From Sipunculus nudus (Eukaryota > Annelida > Sipuncula > Golfingiida > Sipunculidae): DNA of 64,000 nt. A program made the position numbers and the translations under genes. The DNA is taken from NCBI GenBank assembly GCA_026874595.1, contig CM049307.1:29485079-29549078 (forward strand), written 5' to 3'. A model generated the notes under the pieces. That model worked only from the letters and a program-made list of their open reading frames with translations, ran no database searches and had not been told where the DNA came from. Numbering within the stretch: the stretch's first letter is position 1; each line of letters begins with the position of its first letter. Below are positions 12,345-25,660 of this stretch, piece by piece.

Positions 12345-12506
12345 AAAACTGGGTCCAGTTCAACTATTGGGTCCAGTTGCCGAGATATTGGGCCCGGACC
12401 CACTAATTACCGGACCCAATAAATTTAACAGTTTAAATAAAAACATCTTGATTAATACATTTAAAATAGCCCTTAACCTCACATCTGAATTATTGGGTCC
12501 ATTGCC
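12345..12506. repeat. TTGGGTCC-motif cluster with inverted ends
   Basis: The 8-bp motif TTGGGTCC or a near match occurs repeatedly in direct orientation at 12349-12400. It is inverted (GGACCCAATAA) near 12410 and direct again near 12487 (TTATTGGGTCC). The last two bound an ~90-bp segment with ~11-bp inverted ends. This may be a tiny inverted-repeat element or the remains of nested copies. Confidence 0.4.
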
Positions 12507-12726
12507 GTACTCTTCTGCTTTCTTAAATGCTATGTACATATATACCATAACCTGTTCAGGTGTCTCCGTGTTATTCAGAGTAACACGGCCCATGCAGTGT
12601 TCTACCACACATGCATGTGTGTTTAGGTATATATGTATATTGTGTTAGGTATGTAAAAATCACATGAGCTTGGGGGAAAACACATTAAAAATCTATTTCT
12701 ACACAAATCCATGTGAAACGTCGAAT

Positions 12727-12728
<2 letters not shown>

Positions 12729-12767
<39 letters not shown>

Positions 12768-12830
12768 AAAGGAAGAAGAAAAAGAGGAAAATAAGAAAGA
12801 GAAGAAAAGGAAGAAAATAGAAATGATGAT
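12729..12830. repeat. (GA)n microsatellite and purine-only tract
   Basis: About 18 GA units followed by some 65 bp of almost pure A/G on the plus strand. Confidence 0.92.
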
Positions 12831-12959
12831 GATGATTATCATGGTGAGGAAAGTAAGAGAACGACCGTTCTTATTATAATGGTAAAATATATGTCAACTT
12901 CTGACACTGTATAGGTTTAGTAGTGATCGCGTTAAGTTGCCGTTATTACGTATTCCCTG

Positions 12960-13385
12960 GAACGATGTGTGTGTGTATGTGTATGTGTTCATGTATGATA
13001 TACGTATACTTAAAACCCACCTCCAGTCACCCTACTCTGAGAACCCAGAATTTCGGCCCAATCGTCCTCGACATTAGAAATCATGGATGCAAATTAGTCC
13101 GTTCAGTGAGAATCTTAAGGAACTTGTGTCAGTGACGGAAGGAGGACTTCATATATGTATGTGTATATGTAGATCTAGAGGGAGGAGCTGTCTATAGTAC
13201 AGGGTAGGCCGAGAGGAACGGTGCGTAAAAATCAGGGTGCCTTAAACAGAGGCGGGGGGCTTAAATAAATGGCGTACATGAGCGATGTACAGTCTATAGC
13301 TGGAATCCCCGGGATGTCATTAATGTACGCGGGCGGTCAGTGAGGCGCGACACTCAGAAACATTAGCACATCAAGTTGCTTTATC
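12960..13385. other. GC-balanced island, candidate cis-regulatory element
   Basis: Unique sequence starting with a short (GT)n patch. It contains CATGGATGCAAATTAG (an octamer-like ATGCAAAT with an adjacent homeodomain core) and GGGCGG boxes. No exon is supported. Confidence 0.4.
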
Positions 13386-15360
13386 AATGCATACGCGAAG
13401 TGTGAATCCAGAATCATTTAACTAACTTTCTTCATGTTAAATATTTCACTATTTACTTTTTGTTATATAGGCCTCCATTAAATGAAAAGCAGCTGTAATA
13501 ACTTAATATTTGTTCCACGAAAAGTATATGAGTAAAAAAACGTAAACGCGTTTGTGCAAACATGGCTTTATAGTTGTATTTATGATGCACACCAGTGACT
13601 TCACGATTCAATTAGCATTGCAAGTATCAGACTATATATATACGAAAGACATGCAATGACAATCACCATCTAAATTATTTTATATTCTTAATAATTATAA
13701 TTCTTGTTTACCGTATCAACTGTGTACATGTCTTTTCTGTAAGAAGTAAACGTATATATTTATAGGTCTAGGACTTTCATGCTTTAACTTATCCTTTTAA
13801 CCGTATGTCTCAATATGTATTTGTATACACATGCGGGCATGTGTATATATCTATATGCGTGTACATATGTATCGTGTTTTTTGAGATGCCACTAAATCAT
13901 GTATATATAAAAAAATGAGTACAAATAACTGAAATAAGTAAAGATAAAACGAGAGATAGAACTCATTATTAATTTCTCATTTATATAATGACCAGGAGTA
14001 TTTATTTTCAATTTTTGTTTTTACAAACAAACATGCAATTTAACTGAAGGATGGTTTCTTAAACTGAATGGGTATAAAGGTATTAATATAAATCATCCTG
14101 ACTGTAAGCAAGCCCATATTTTTATTATTTTTATTTTATATTAATTTAATAAAAATAATGTATATCCATAATCATTGGTGTATATATTAATGAAATGATT
14201 TTGCTAAAAAAGGATACCTTCACAATATTTTATGTAGACTTATTTTTTCATATACTTTCGTATTACACATAATACATGCACTATCTCTACAAATATCCCA
14301 ATAAGTTTGCTTGTTCCATTTAATTACATTTACAATACACCATTTCATAAAGTCTTGTAAACGTTTTATAATGTAGTAAAAAGAACAAGGAGTACCTGCA
14401 TGCGTATACACCCTTAACATTTATCAAATATATACTGGATTACATAGTATACGTAAAATACTTTCTAAAGTTTTACTCGCCCCCCCCCCCCCCCCAAATT
14501 ACAGGATACTAAATCTGCATATGAATGTATTATGTAAGATATTAAAAAGCTCTCCCACTCGATAAGTATTTTTATTATGAAAGTACATTTATGTTGGATG
14601 TATTCATGCTGGAAAGAAAATTAATTTCAACTAACGACATATAAAGGGTGTGAATTAATGGCGCCACCTCTTGTGATTATAACCATGACATCTGTAACTG
14701 TATTTCCGCTCCGTGGGTTTATGGGTAATTTATTTATTCTACCAGAGTCGCCGCCATTTGTTCTTCTTAATATAAAACTTTAGCAGATATTTGAGCCTTT
14801 AGTTAATTATATACACAACTACTTATAAATAGGTATCCATATACTGATGTATATAAATATATTTTCTGGTAAATGTTATTGTAAAATTCAATATCGCATA
14901 AGTAATCCGAGCTGTTCAGCACGTATAAGCCATGTTAAATCCTTTTTTTTTCTCTCTCTCTCTTTCTCCGTTTTGTTTTACAAATGTTTACCGTTTTGTA
15001 TATTAACATGTTCAAGCACCATGTTAATATAAGTTTACTTGATATAATCATTATTTTATAATCTTTATTTAAAAAGTCTTTAATATAAATTTAAGTAAAT
15101 ACATATTTACAAACTTCGATTTCCCCCATATCTTAAGATTATATTTCTTTATCATGATATTTTAAGCATCACATGACTTGATAAATACGACACAATGATT
15201 AGTTCCGATATCATCAATGTAAGAAATATATACAGTTCAATGGTCACCTGGGATACATTTAAAGCCTTGTTAATATAAAAGGCCAAGGTAAACAGAGTGA
15301 TTTCTTAGAAATTAAGCCATTTACATGAGGGGTTTGAAAATAAATTTAGGCATGCCATTT
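13386..15360. other. AT-rich intergenic DNA
   Basis: No gene seen. It contains a 16-C run at 14480-14495 and a short pyrimidine tract at 14941-14966. The minus-strand frame at 14220-14420 has no recognisable motif. Confidence 0.55.
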
Positions 15361-15660
15361 TCGTCAAAACTCCCTAATCCCTTTATCTGGTGCTCAAAGG
15401 ATGCTTGCCAGAGGGAATTAGGGACGCTGTTCGAGATGTAGACGCAGGCCATGGACAAGTTCTGATGCTGCAAGGAGAGGCAGGACTGCCATTTTCCTCG
15501 GCGTTTGTGCGCGATGAAATTTTAGTGCCAGCTCATTGGTCTGAGAAATTATATTATATACGGCTGGCGGCTCGTGGCCCAAACAGTAGACGGATTACAG
15601 GCCGACCACGGGCCCAGGCTAAGCTGGGCTGACACTCCCCACTCCCTGTCATAACCTACT
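15361..15660. other. GC-balanced island, candidate cis-regulatory element
   Basis: Compositionally distinct, non-repetitive block. A plus frame of 80 codons is open across 15390-15632, but it lacks recognisable motifs and splice signals, so I treat it as non-coding. Confidence 0.4.
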
Positions 15661-15754
15661 ATAGCTGTTAAATAGAAGTCTCTTGGTCGCTCAGGGGTAG
15701 GGGGTGGGAATTACAACAGTATCTGCTTTACCTCAGACTTCAACTGATAACGTT

Positions 15755-15764
15755 GTAATATATA

Positions 15765-15807
<43 letters not shown>
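15755..15807. repeat. (TA)n microsatellite
   Basis: About 24 TA units with one TTTA break. Confidence 0.95.
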
Positions 15808-15810
<3 letters not shown>

Positions 15811-15814
15811 TTTC

Positions 15815-16510
15815 CCCATATGACCGCTCTTCGACTTGAAGCGTGATCACCTCAACCACTGGTTTGATCCACCGGCCGGTATATATAGAGTTACTATACA
15901 AAGTACCTAGAATACCTACAGGGGATAAAAGTTTACCTGCGGTCATAACGTGTAACAATACACCGCCACCGTAAATATAATACCGGCCGACTTACGTGTA
16001 TGCAGAACATTGGCAGGATGCATAGTTAATGCTGGATGCTGGTCCCACAAGAAAAGTCATGCAGCAAAAGCAGCCTGGCAAGTTTTCAGTCCGTTTACAG
16101 AGACAGTCTGGTATTTGTCGCAGGAGGGGAGATACCTGGTCCTGACTAAAAAACTGATCCCCGGCCGCTACCACGGGTGCCACAGTTAGCATCAATCAAC
16201 TGGCTGCCTTATTGTTACTTGAACGTTTAAGTGGCGCGCATCTATTTCAAAGGAATGTTACGTACAGGACAAGCACGCGTTCTGTAGTCGGGATGAAAAG
16301 GCAAGAAAGTTGGTGCACACAGCAGCTCTGGCCCCTCTCGCATAAATCACCTTCTCTACTGTCTCTCTGTAGCATCAAACCCGACACCGCCACGCATGAC
16401 CGTCCATGCGGAACAAAACTGTCAACAGCCTTTTACTTACTGAACCTATATACCAGAGAATACAGGTGGACAGGGACGCTATGCCCGTGTGCCGTTTACC
16501 TGAATATTCT
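15815..16510. other. GC-balanced island
   Basis: Unique DNA of moderate GC on the right flank of the TA array. No exon or repeat is identifiable. 16511-17100 is AT-rich with nothing further. Confidence 0.35.
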
Positions 16511-17100
16511 CAGGTTTACTTAAGAAGCTGAAATTGTATATTCCAGAACTTTGCTTTTTCTATATATATTCTGATATATTAATTATGAGTCCCGTTAACA
16601 TGCATAAATTATCGTGCTCCGGGTCCAAAGAAATCTGGAAAAGTCGTCTCCATGCATATGCCTAGCAGTTTCCGATGTCGAAAACATTTCATTCAGATGA
16701 TCATTCAAGTTTACGGTGTCCATTAAGTTGAAATATTCGCACGAATTTAAAGTCAAAGTCCGGTCTTATTCCATATATACCTTGATTTCGCCATAAATGC
16801 GCCATATAATTTTGACGTTTTCATCGTTACACCTTTGATGATATCTGTGTGAAGTATATACATTTCACCATGTCCCTGATTCATATACATGCTACACTGT
16901 GTACCAAATGATAATCTCAACATCAAATATATTTATACAACAAAGCCACGCTTCTATAAAATTAAGACATGATTTAAAACTATAATGCACTTCAGATGAT
17001 GTATATCTATAATTCGACAGATCAGGAAAACGCTGCGTCTATATTCTACTGTCACAAAATTATTATCAACATACCCATATATGGAATAGTCGATCTATAT

Positions 17101-17471
17101 CCTCTTTAAAAAATTAAATCCCCATTTTCGTCCTCATATTTGTGTATGAATCCCTTTATGTATCTGAGACGCGATAAAGATGACTTCCTCAGGCTGGGGA
17201 GTATACATGTACAGTAATAACAGACTGACTGGTAGGAGTTTGTATATGTACTGAGTGTGTTTATATTTTCTCTATGGTTCACCACAGGAGCGTGTAGTGT
17301 TTTACCCATTGGAGCAAGAAATAAAGGCAGCAAGACAAAATGAGAAGAAGTGTGTGTCCGGCACGGATCATCGGGTGAGCGGAACAGACCAGGGTGAGCC
17401 AGTACTTCAGAGTACGACAGGCTGTGACTGCTTGGCTGGCAAACCATGCAAAGGCTTTGTTTAAGTCAAGG
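17101..17471. other. Unique block left of the 865-bp duplication
   Basis: Mixed composition with open frames on both strands over the same bases (17106-17536), which argues against coding. It ends where the tandem duplication begins. Confidence 0.35.
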
Positions 17472-18243
17472 ATAACCAAAGCAAAGCACAGTGAACCAAA
17501 TCCCCAGACGTCTGTTTCTCTTAACGTGTTCTGCACGGGTTCCTAAACGTTTACAATACGGAACAAGAGTTCAGATAATGACTACACAATAGAAATTAAG
17601 ACTTCAGCAGTTCAAGGAGCGATGCAGCGTGTTAGAACAGAAATGACACACGCTAGGAATCGATCAGTGTCAGCGATTTTACCCATACAACGCTGGTTCT
17701 CACCGTAAACACCGGCTGACTGTGCACCGTGCACGCCATAACAATCTCAAAACAGATAGTACTGTTTATATTTTAACAGCTTGAGCGAGTTTTACCTGTT
17801 TTTTATTAACATATCCATTACTCTTTAAAAAGTTATACTTTTTTAAATAAGAAAACAAAATAAAAACCGAAATATAATTATTTCGGATAAAAGTCGATAT
17901 AAATAAGAGTTTATAAAATATCACCGACCGTTTTTGTTAAAACTTCTGCCAAATTATGAAACAAATCGTTTTATAAGCTGAATTGAGGATACATCATTAC
18001 AATGATAATGTAACATGGTACCTGGTTTGCATGATTTTTTTTTATTTTTTTTTTTGTGAATATATAATTACAGAAGTAGATAAAGTATAAATTATAATGT
18101 TGAATAAATATTGGTATACAGAAAGTAAGGTGTATAAGTAATGTTTAAATGCCAGTACATGTGTTAAAATTCTTTTAAGATTTTAGTATTTAAATAAATG
18201 TGTGATATCATAATATGTATATGTATATATGTATATATATATA

Positions 18244-18303
<60 letters not shown>

Positions 18304-19095
18304 ATTTGATACCTATATATCATATATGTATATCATATAACCACAGCAAAGCACAGTGAACCAAATCCCCAGACGTCTGTTTCTCTTGGCGTGTTCTGCA
18401 CGGGTTCCTAAACGTTTACAATATGGAACAAGAGTTCAGATAATGACTACACAATAGAAATCATGACTTCAGCAGTTCAAGGAGCGATGCAGCGTGTTAG
18501 AACAGAAATGACACACGCTAGGAATCGATCAGTGTCAGCGATTTTACCTATACAACGCTGGTTCTCACCGTAAACACCGGCTGACTGTGCACCGTGCACG
18601 CCATAACAATCTCAAAACAGATAGTACTGTTTATATTTTAACAGCTTGAGCGAGTTTTACCTGTTTTTTTTTTATTAATATATCCATTACTCTTTAAAAA
18701 TTTATACTTTTTTAAATAATAAAACAAAGTAAAAATCGAAATATAATTATTTCGGATATGAGCCGAGATAAATAAGAGTTTATAAAATATCATCGACCGT
18801 TTTTGTTAAAACTTCTGCCAAATTAAGTATGAAACAAATCGTTTTAAAAGCTGAATTGAGGATACATCATTACAATGATAATGTAACATGGTACATGGTT
18901 TGCATTTTTTTTTTTTATTTTTTTTATGAATATATAATTACAGAAGTAGATAAAGTATAAATTATAATGTTGAATAAATATTGGTATCTATACAGAAAGT
19001 AAGCTGAATAAGTTAGGTTTAAATGCCTGTACATATATTAAAATCCTTTTATTTAATTAAAAGATTTTAGTATTTAAATAAATGCGGATATCATA

Positions 19096-19171
<76 letters not shown>

Positions 19172-19207
19172 GTTATATGATACCTATATATCATGTATAT
19201 CATATAA
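17472..19207. repeat. Tandem segmental duplication, 865-bp period
   Basis: Copy 1 is 17472-18336 and copy 2 is 18337-19207. Both run from AACCAAAGCAAAGCACAG-type sequence, through CCCAGACGTCTGTTTCTCTT and CGCTGGTTCTCACCGTAAAC, to a terminal (TA)n and GATACCTATATATCAT. The copies are nearly identical over the GC-balanced first ~280 bp. They differ mainly in T-run length, a few substitutions and the TA arrays (18216-18300 and 19100-19168). Neither copy holds a convincing exon. Confidence 0.95.
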
Positions 19208-19256
19208 ATGACAGTTATATGGTTATACGTAGACATTTGTACACTTGTTATCTATC

Positions 19257-19260
<4 letters not shown>

Positions 19261-19328
<68 letters not shown>
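19261..19328. repeat. (TA)n microsatellite
   Basis: About 34 TA units, just right of the tandem duplication. Confidence 0.97.
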
Positions 19329-19329
<1 letters not shown>

Positions 19330-19439
19330 GTATTTCCACTACCTTCATCCAATAATTCCGGATGTTATATAATAAAAATAAATATGTATAAATTTATAAA
19401 ATGGAGATTTGAGGTGATACTGTACTAAGTCCGTGTTAT

Positions 19440-20200
19440 ATCTTTCTCAAACATTCTCAGGTATACATTTACAGGACGGGCCTCAGAACGGTGGGGTGGG
19501 TATACAGGTATTTGAGCTCATTAACTTGATTCATTTTGTCGCTGTCAGCCGTTGTCGTATCATTTATAATAATGTATAGTATAATTGCCCTGAGTGTCGA
19601 GTCCCAGTAAGTCGGCCCCGCGAGGCTTTGTGTCAGATACAGAGGGTCATCCGTCTGTGTCACAGCCCCTCTCTCACAACACAATACACAGCCATACCCC
19701 CACCTCCCCAGTAATGGCATCACCCCTCAGTCGGGGTTTGTACCGGGACATGCTTTTATTCAGGCATCCACTAAATTCTCTTCAATGGGCAATAATGGTG
19801 ACTTTTGTAGGGTGTCAGAAGCCAGGCGCGGTGTAAATAGGATTGTATTGTTTGGGAAGTACTGGTGTATTATGAGTATTTGTACCGATGCCGTATATCA
19901 AAGACCACGTACTCTGGTGGTATCTATTTATGCAAAGGGTAAAGCACACAGGAGGTCAGCGCGCAGTCGTCCCTGGTGGTCGGCAAGCCCGCATTCCGAT
20001 ACACTGCTTAACACTTCAAATACAAACCTACATCATACACAGTGGTGTGCATATAAACATGTTCACCTTAATAAAGCGTCATGATGGAGCTATAATATAT
20101 AAAGCCCCACACCGTAACCAATATATACAGTTTCCCTGTGAAATAACCCTTCCCACAAAAAGCTTTAGTGAGTTTACGCAAGAGACTTTATAACGCCTTG
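19440..20200. other. GC-balanced island, candidate cis-regulatory element
   Basis: One of the longer non-repetitive blocks. Frames of 80-101 codons overlap in several phases on both strands, which fits composition, not coding. 20201-20635 is AT-rich with nothing found. Confidence 0.4.
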
Positions 20201-20630
20201 CAGCGCCCCTATACACTTATTATTTATTCAAAAATGTCTTGCATCTCTTATATTCATCCTGAAAGCTTTTAACCTTAAAACTTCCCAAGAAACCCCCTTT
20301 AATGCAAATTTACTTGAGATAAATTGTTGAGGACAGTGCGACATTTTTTAACTTTTCATTGGAAAAATTAATAAAGATATGGTTTATAAACTGAGCATCA
20401 CGATATTTAAACCTGTTGATTAATAGATTTGCAAATTTGAAGCATGTTCGGTAGCGCTTAATGAGGGGATAAAGAAAAAGGAGCTTCAAAAGTTCAAAAT
20501 AGAGAGAGAGAAAAAAAATGACAACGACCAAGCAGCATGTTGTATATCACAAAAATTAAAAGGTTAAGTGAATCTCAATTTGTTCAAAAAAGCACAAAAA
20601 AGAGCGACTTAATTCACAATTAAATAATTC

Positions 20631-20640
<10 letters not shown>

Positions 20641-20690
<50 letters not shown>
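20641..20690. repeat. (TA)n microsatellite
   Basis: About 25 TA units followed by GCATGCATGCAG. Confidence 0.97.
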
Positions 20691-20693
<3 letters not shown>

Positions 20694-20709
20694 TGCATGC
20701 AGCTTTCTG

Positions 20710-21135
<426 letters not shown>

Positions 21136-21349
21136 AAGTGTAAAAAATAACAAATGATTTAAAAAAAAGAAAGAAATCCAGGAAATGGTACTTGTATATA
21201 AAGAAAGAACAAAACATGTCCAAGTCCGAGAAGAATGTATTACACCAACCGGACTGTCTGCCATGATTGATGACTCAGGTATATATAGAAGTGCAAAGTA
21301 TATATACAAAAACGTGGCACTCCCCGCAGAGATCTGGGAGTTTAAAGAG

Positions 21350-21351
<2 letters not shown>

Positions 21352-21406
<55 letters not shown>
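21352..21406. repeat. (TA)n microsatellite
   Basis: About 27 TA units. Unique AT-rich DNA on both sides with no exon. Confidence 0.96.
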
Positions 21407-21410
<4 letters not shown>

Positions 21411-21796
21411 CAAAAATTTTAAATTACGCAAAATACGATATATATATGGTGGCGGATCTATAATGCATGTTTGAGGACAATCAGAGTATTTAACCATATA
21501 CTTATTCCTCAACTTCATGCAGTAGTTCCTTTTTTCTATATTTAGCACAGGAGTTATACCTTAGCGACTTCCTCGTTTTTATATATCATGGCTCTATGTA
21601 CAGAAATCTTATAATTATGATTACATATGCAATGTTATATGTTTATTTATACAGGTGCACATGAACAGACGAGCTAAACGAAAAAGAACTGCATGTATAT
21701 ACACACTTCCAAAGTGAGGGGATATATAACTTCCTTCTCATACAGTTATTATCTTTTGTTTTGGGTGTTTCTTCATAAATTGATTATATTTATGTA

Positions 21797-21810
21797 TATA
21801 TATATTTATG

Positions 21811-21868
<58 letters not shown>
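21797..21868. repeat. (TA)n-(GA)n compound microsatellite
   Basis: Imperfect TA runs followed by about 19 GA units. Confidence 0.94.
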
Positions 21869-21871
<3 letters not shown>

Positions 21872-21985
21872 ACACATATCACACAACACACACATAAATA
21901 TATATATATGTGTACATGTATTTATATTAAGATTTAAATAAAATAAAATACTTTAGTATAAATACAAGTAACCGGATTTGTGTTT

Positions 21986-22200
21986 GTGGGGAGGAAACAT
22001 CGCCTATCGTTTCAATATTAATTGCGACAGCAGTGCCCGTATTCCTGACATAAAAACCTCGCCAATCCAGCGCGTCGCCGGCACTACTTGCCAAATCAGC
22101 CACTTTGCACGGCGGGGCAAGACATTAACAGACTGCAGCGAACGCATAAATAATCATAAACCTGCGGACAACTTGTTTACAGTTATGTGAGGCGACGATG
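21986..22200. promoter_or_regulatory. Candidate regulatory element with paired CATAAA sites
   Basis: A GC-balanced block between TA arrays. GCATAAATAATCATAAACC at about 22144-22162 places two CATAAA cores and an ATAAATAATC in one short stretch, and a further ACATAAAAACC lies near 22048. TTTATG/TTTATT-type cores are bound by posterior Hox and Cdx proteins. Function here is inference only. Confidence 0.3.
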
Positions 22201-22282
22201 CATGCAAGAAAAATACAATCATTATCGTCAGATGGGTAACAACAGATAAAGTTCCACGCAGTCACCCGTCTTGAACGGGCTC

Positions 22283-22287
<5 letters not shown>

Positions 22288-22326
<39 letters not shown>
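22288..22326. repeat. (TA)n microsatellite
   Basis: About 19 TA units directly abutting copy 1 of the 264-bp duplication. Confidence 0.95.
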
Positions 22327-22328
<2 letters not shown>

Positions 22329-22808
22329 TATTTTGAGAGTACCGACCGATCTGCAACTGATAGTTAAATAATGGGAGTCATTTGCACATATCTACTACAT
22401 GTAGTATTTATATACCACGCGTGTTAGATAAAAGTATACTTTATATACTTGATCAATAATGCCTGTCATCTGATAGACCTCGAGAAAAGTATTAATGAAT
22501 ATCTCCATACAATTAATTATGTTATTTCTTAAATAAAAGTAAGTCTAACTATATGTGAAAATTAAGACGGGATCCAGTCCTCAAATTCTCGGTATTTTGA
22601 GAGTAACGGCCGATCTGCAACTGATGGTTAATGGTGTAATTTGTATAGATCTACTCGGTAGTTTTTATAACATATGCCATACAGTATATATACTTCATTA
22701 TTTGATCGATAATTCCTGCAAATCATCTGACAGACCACGAGAAAAGTATACATGAATAGTCTCACAATTAATTGTAAAGTTATATTAAATGAAAGGAAGT
22801 CATCCGAT
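22327..22808. repeat. Diverged tandem duplication, ~264-bp period
   Basis: Copy 1 starts at 22327 and copy 2 at 22591, both with GGTATTTTGAGAGTA and CCGATCTGCAACTGAT. The match continues through TTGATCAATAAT/TTGATCGATAAT and GACC(T/A)CGAGAAAAGTAT to an AATTAATT region. I judge them clearly diverged, at about 80% identity by eye. Confidence 0.88.
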
Positions 22809-23089
22809 TTGTAAACAATAAAACGGGATATATACATTCCTTAAATTTATAACTTTATATATTATTTTATATATTTTATACAATATTTTATGCTCTAGCG
22901 GATTTTAAATATCAATGTTTGGGAACCAATTAAGTGTACCGGTATCAGGGAGATTCCATTATCCTAACTTAATAAGTGTGGCATAGAGGAAGTGTATACG
23001 AATCATGTATGTTAAGTAGAAAAAAAGCGTGGGAGAGAGAACTGTCATGTATAGAGGACAGACATATTGTGTGTATGTGTATACATTTG

Positions 23090-23400
23090 GCTGCAGCTCA
23101 CGTAGAGAACGACGGGCTATCAATTACTGACTTACACAACGCCCATGCCATATAAATATGACTCACTTGGAGCGGGCTGAAATTATACCTTGCCGGTGGT
23201 ACAGATCTAAAGATATCCGTCATTTTTCTGGATGAGCCGGAATAAAAGACGGTCGGGGATGACGTCTGTACACAATATATACCATTGTTAAAGCGGCGGG
23301 TTGAAAACGACTTGTGATTAGCGGCCTCAGATGGGCTTGTAGTATAATGTGCACAGGTTAACTCTGCCAAGGAGGAATAACTTCAAATTTCCTCGGCTGT
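23090..23400. promoter_or_regulatory. GC-balanced island, candidate enhancer
   Basis: A unique block with CTATCAATTACTGACTT (homeodomain core next to a PBC-like half site), a CCATATAAATATG CArG-like box, GATGACGTCTG (CRE-like) and GTGATTAGCGG. The match to known factors is by consensus only. No exon is supported. Confidence 0.35.
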
Positions 23401-24235
23401 AAAAACGTTTATATACAATGACAAGCTTTCACAGAAAACTAAAAATAACTTCAATGAAGCCAGTCCACGCAGGCGTAAAATAAAAGAATTAAATTAACTT
23501 ACTTGGCCCAGAAAACACATTAAATAAAGGGTTTGCCCATCAGTTACAGCATTATAGTGGACAATTATTGTGTTGAAAGGGTACATTGTGTTTCAGTCAC
23601 TGAATCAGTCACCCATCTATACTGGTGATACATTTTATAAAGGGTTAGTAGTTACTGGCCACACCTGACTTTTGTACCGGACTGTATACGTGGATATGGT
23701 TGCTTTGTTCATTTTTATCAAATCATCCTTGTATGTGTTTTCTTTATATAATATTGTATTTCTCAGGATATAGACAATATATACGTAAACGAAGTTTTTA
23801 TTTTACACAAGAAACTTAGTCGAAATTGCAGTTCTTCCTGATGACGAGTAATATGTCAGCTTTACCAAACATAAGTTCTTGAACCAGATAATGTAAACAA
23901 AATGTTCAGATTACTTTGCAAATTATTTTTGTTCATTTTAAAGGATTTAACATTGTTATATTACATGCATTTAATTTTCTTGACTTTTATTTGCTAATAA
24001 GAAAAAAAAGTTGCAAAAACATATCCAAGGTACACTATAGTTTAGTTTAAATAGTAAACTGTACTGCATCCACGTAGCTTGTGTTTTCATATTTTCAATC
24101 AAATGGAAAGTTGTTTGAATCTCTGTGTGTGTGTGTATTTATATTATTTCCATATATAACATATTATGTATATGAAAACCCTTATATACATAATACATAT
24201 ATGTCTGTTTACTGAATAAGTATATTGCAGTTAGA
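23401..24235. other. AT-rich intergenic DNA
   Basis: Nothing recognised. A short (GT)n run lies at about 24123-24136. Confidence 0.5.
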
Positions 24236-24450
24236 GTATTCGAGGTCAGCTTCTGTCTGAGATAATGGACATGTAGGGATTTTTCGCAATCAATGCATCA
24301 AAAACCGTCAGATGGCATCACTGACCGAACCGCTCCTAAAGGCCGGTTCCCCGTTAGTTTCAGAGATGCCCGGCAGATGTCCTCAGTGCCTTGACCAATG
24401 TCAAATGTTCCCAGATGGCGCTAAAGTACAGTACAAGGTCTGCTCAGTCG
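24236..24450. other. Small GC-balanced island
   Basis: Unique, with two CAGATG-type E-boxes (near 24310 and 24375) and GCCGGTTCCCCGTTAG. A possible regulatory patch. Confidence 0.3.
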
Positions 24451-25039
24451 TTTTTCAAGTGTTACAAATTTGGGATTGAATGCATCTCGATCTCAATTTC
24501 CATGAATTTCTCGGAAATTCGTAAATAAACAGTGACCACGCAATAAATGAAATCTTATTTCTAATAAAGATCCCACTTTAACTTCGACTCATCCCGGGTA
24601 AAGTCTAATATTCTGCAGGATCTTACAAAACAAAACAAATTGGAGTGAAACACCAACTTCCTGTGAATATTTGGTGAAACCCGAACTGAACATGTGTAAA
24701 CACCTTACAGTGCAAAAAAATGAACAGTGTAATTAGAGGGCACATCTTACATTTAATTGGTCTTCTAATCCTGGTCAGATTTGTGTTCGTATCAACTTGC
24801 CTGTAAACTTAGTGCCACAAGACACAGGAACAGAGGGACCTCTGTCGGTGATATACATAAATAAACAAAACTCACGAGAATCAAGAGTATGTAGTGCCAT
24901 ACTTAATCATCAGATGGCAGTATCGTCTTCAAAAAGCGAGGCTGGCGCAGCAAAGTGGATTTTTTCCCCAGACTGCGAAACCTTTCATGGCGTCAATGAT
25001 AAAATAACAAAAGCACGGTCTTTATAATATTTAGACAAA

Positions 25040-25660
25040 TATGTTACAACATTCATGTAAAAACTCGTTTATACAAGCCTATCATACACAAATAAAAACA
25101 GTACACTCCTTCAGGAGGAGTCTCTTTACATTAGGATTGGTGTCTGCCAAGTTAAGTCAACTTGTGAACAATTTTGATCCGCACAAGAGGTTTGCACGGC
25201 AGAATACAATTCCTTCAGAAGTCACGGGCTACACTCACAATACAGGAGCCGGATACACACGGCTACACTCGGACCGTGTATAGATTCATTCATACATTTC
25301 TCTTCCCGGGTGGCTAACCAAGAGCAACAGATATAGTAAACATGACCTTGACACAGCGAGTAACGGTAATGTTGTGACGTACGGTTAACCGTGCATGACG
25401 CCACGGCATGAAACATAACACGGAACTAGACGTCCACAACCAAAACATTGTGACGCCATGCTCCGCCAACGCGCAGTGGGGTGGAATACCGTCCTCTGTT
25501 CAGGCCGTACCCAAACTGATAACAAAGGGCAGCCGACACACGCAGTGTGGAAATGTCCCATCAAGATTCATAAAGACACAACCATTTTATTCTTTGGAAT
25601 ATCTAGATAAAGTTAAGCTGCAGTTGCTAATATACAAATCCACACGAAAGGTGTGAAAAA
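25040..25660. other. GC-balanced island
   Basis: Unique DNA of moderate GC with no supported exon. 25661-26995 is AT-rich and holds TA arrays at 25997-26014 and 26703-26741 (the latter ending in a GT run). Confidence 0.3.

Noticed and set aside
12664-12879. Arg/Glu-repeat frames over (GA)n, also 11.5, 21.7 and 48.7 kb
   Set aside because: Microsatellite translations; frames exist on both strands.
14220-14420. Cys-containing minus frame as a LINE fragment
   Set aside because: CxxC-like spacing alone; no other ORF2 block nearby in either strand.
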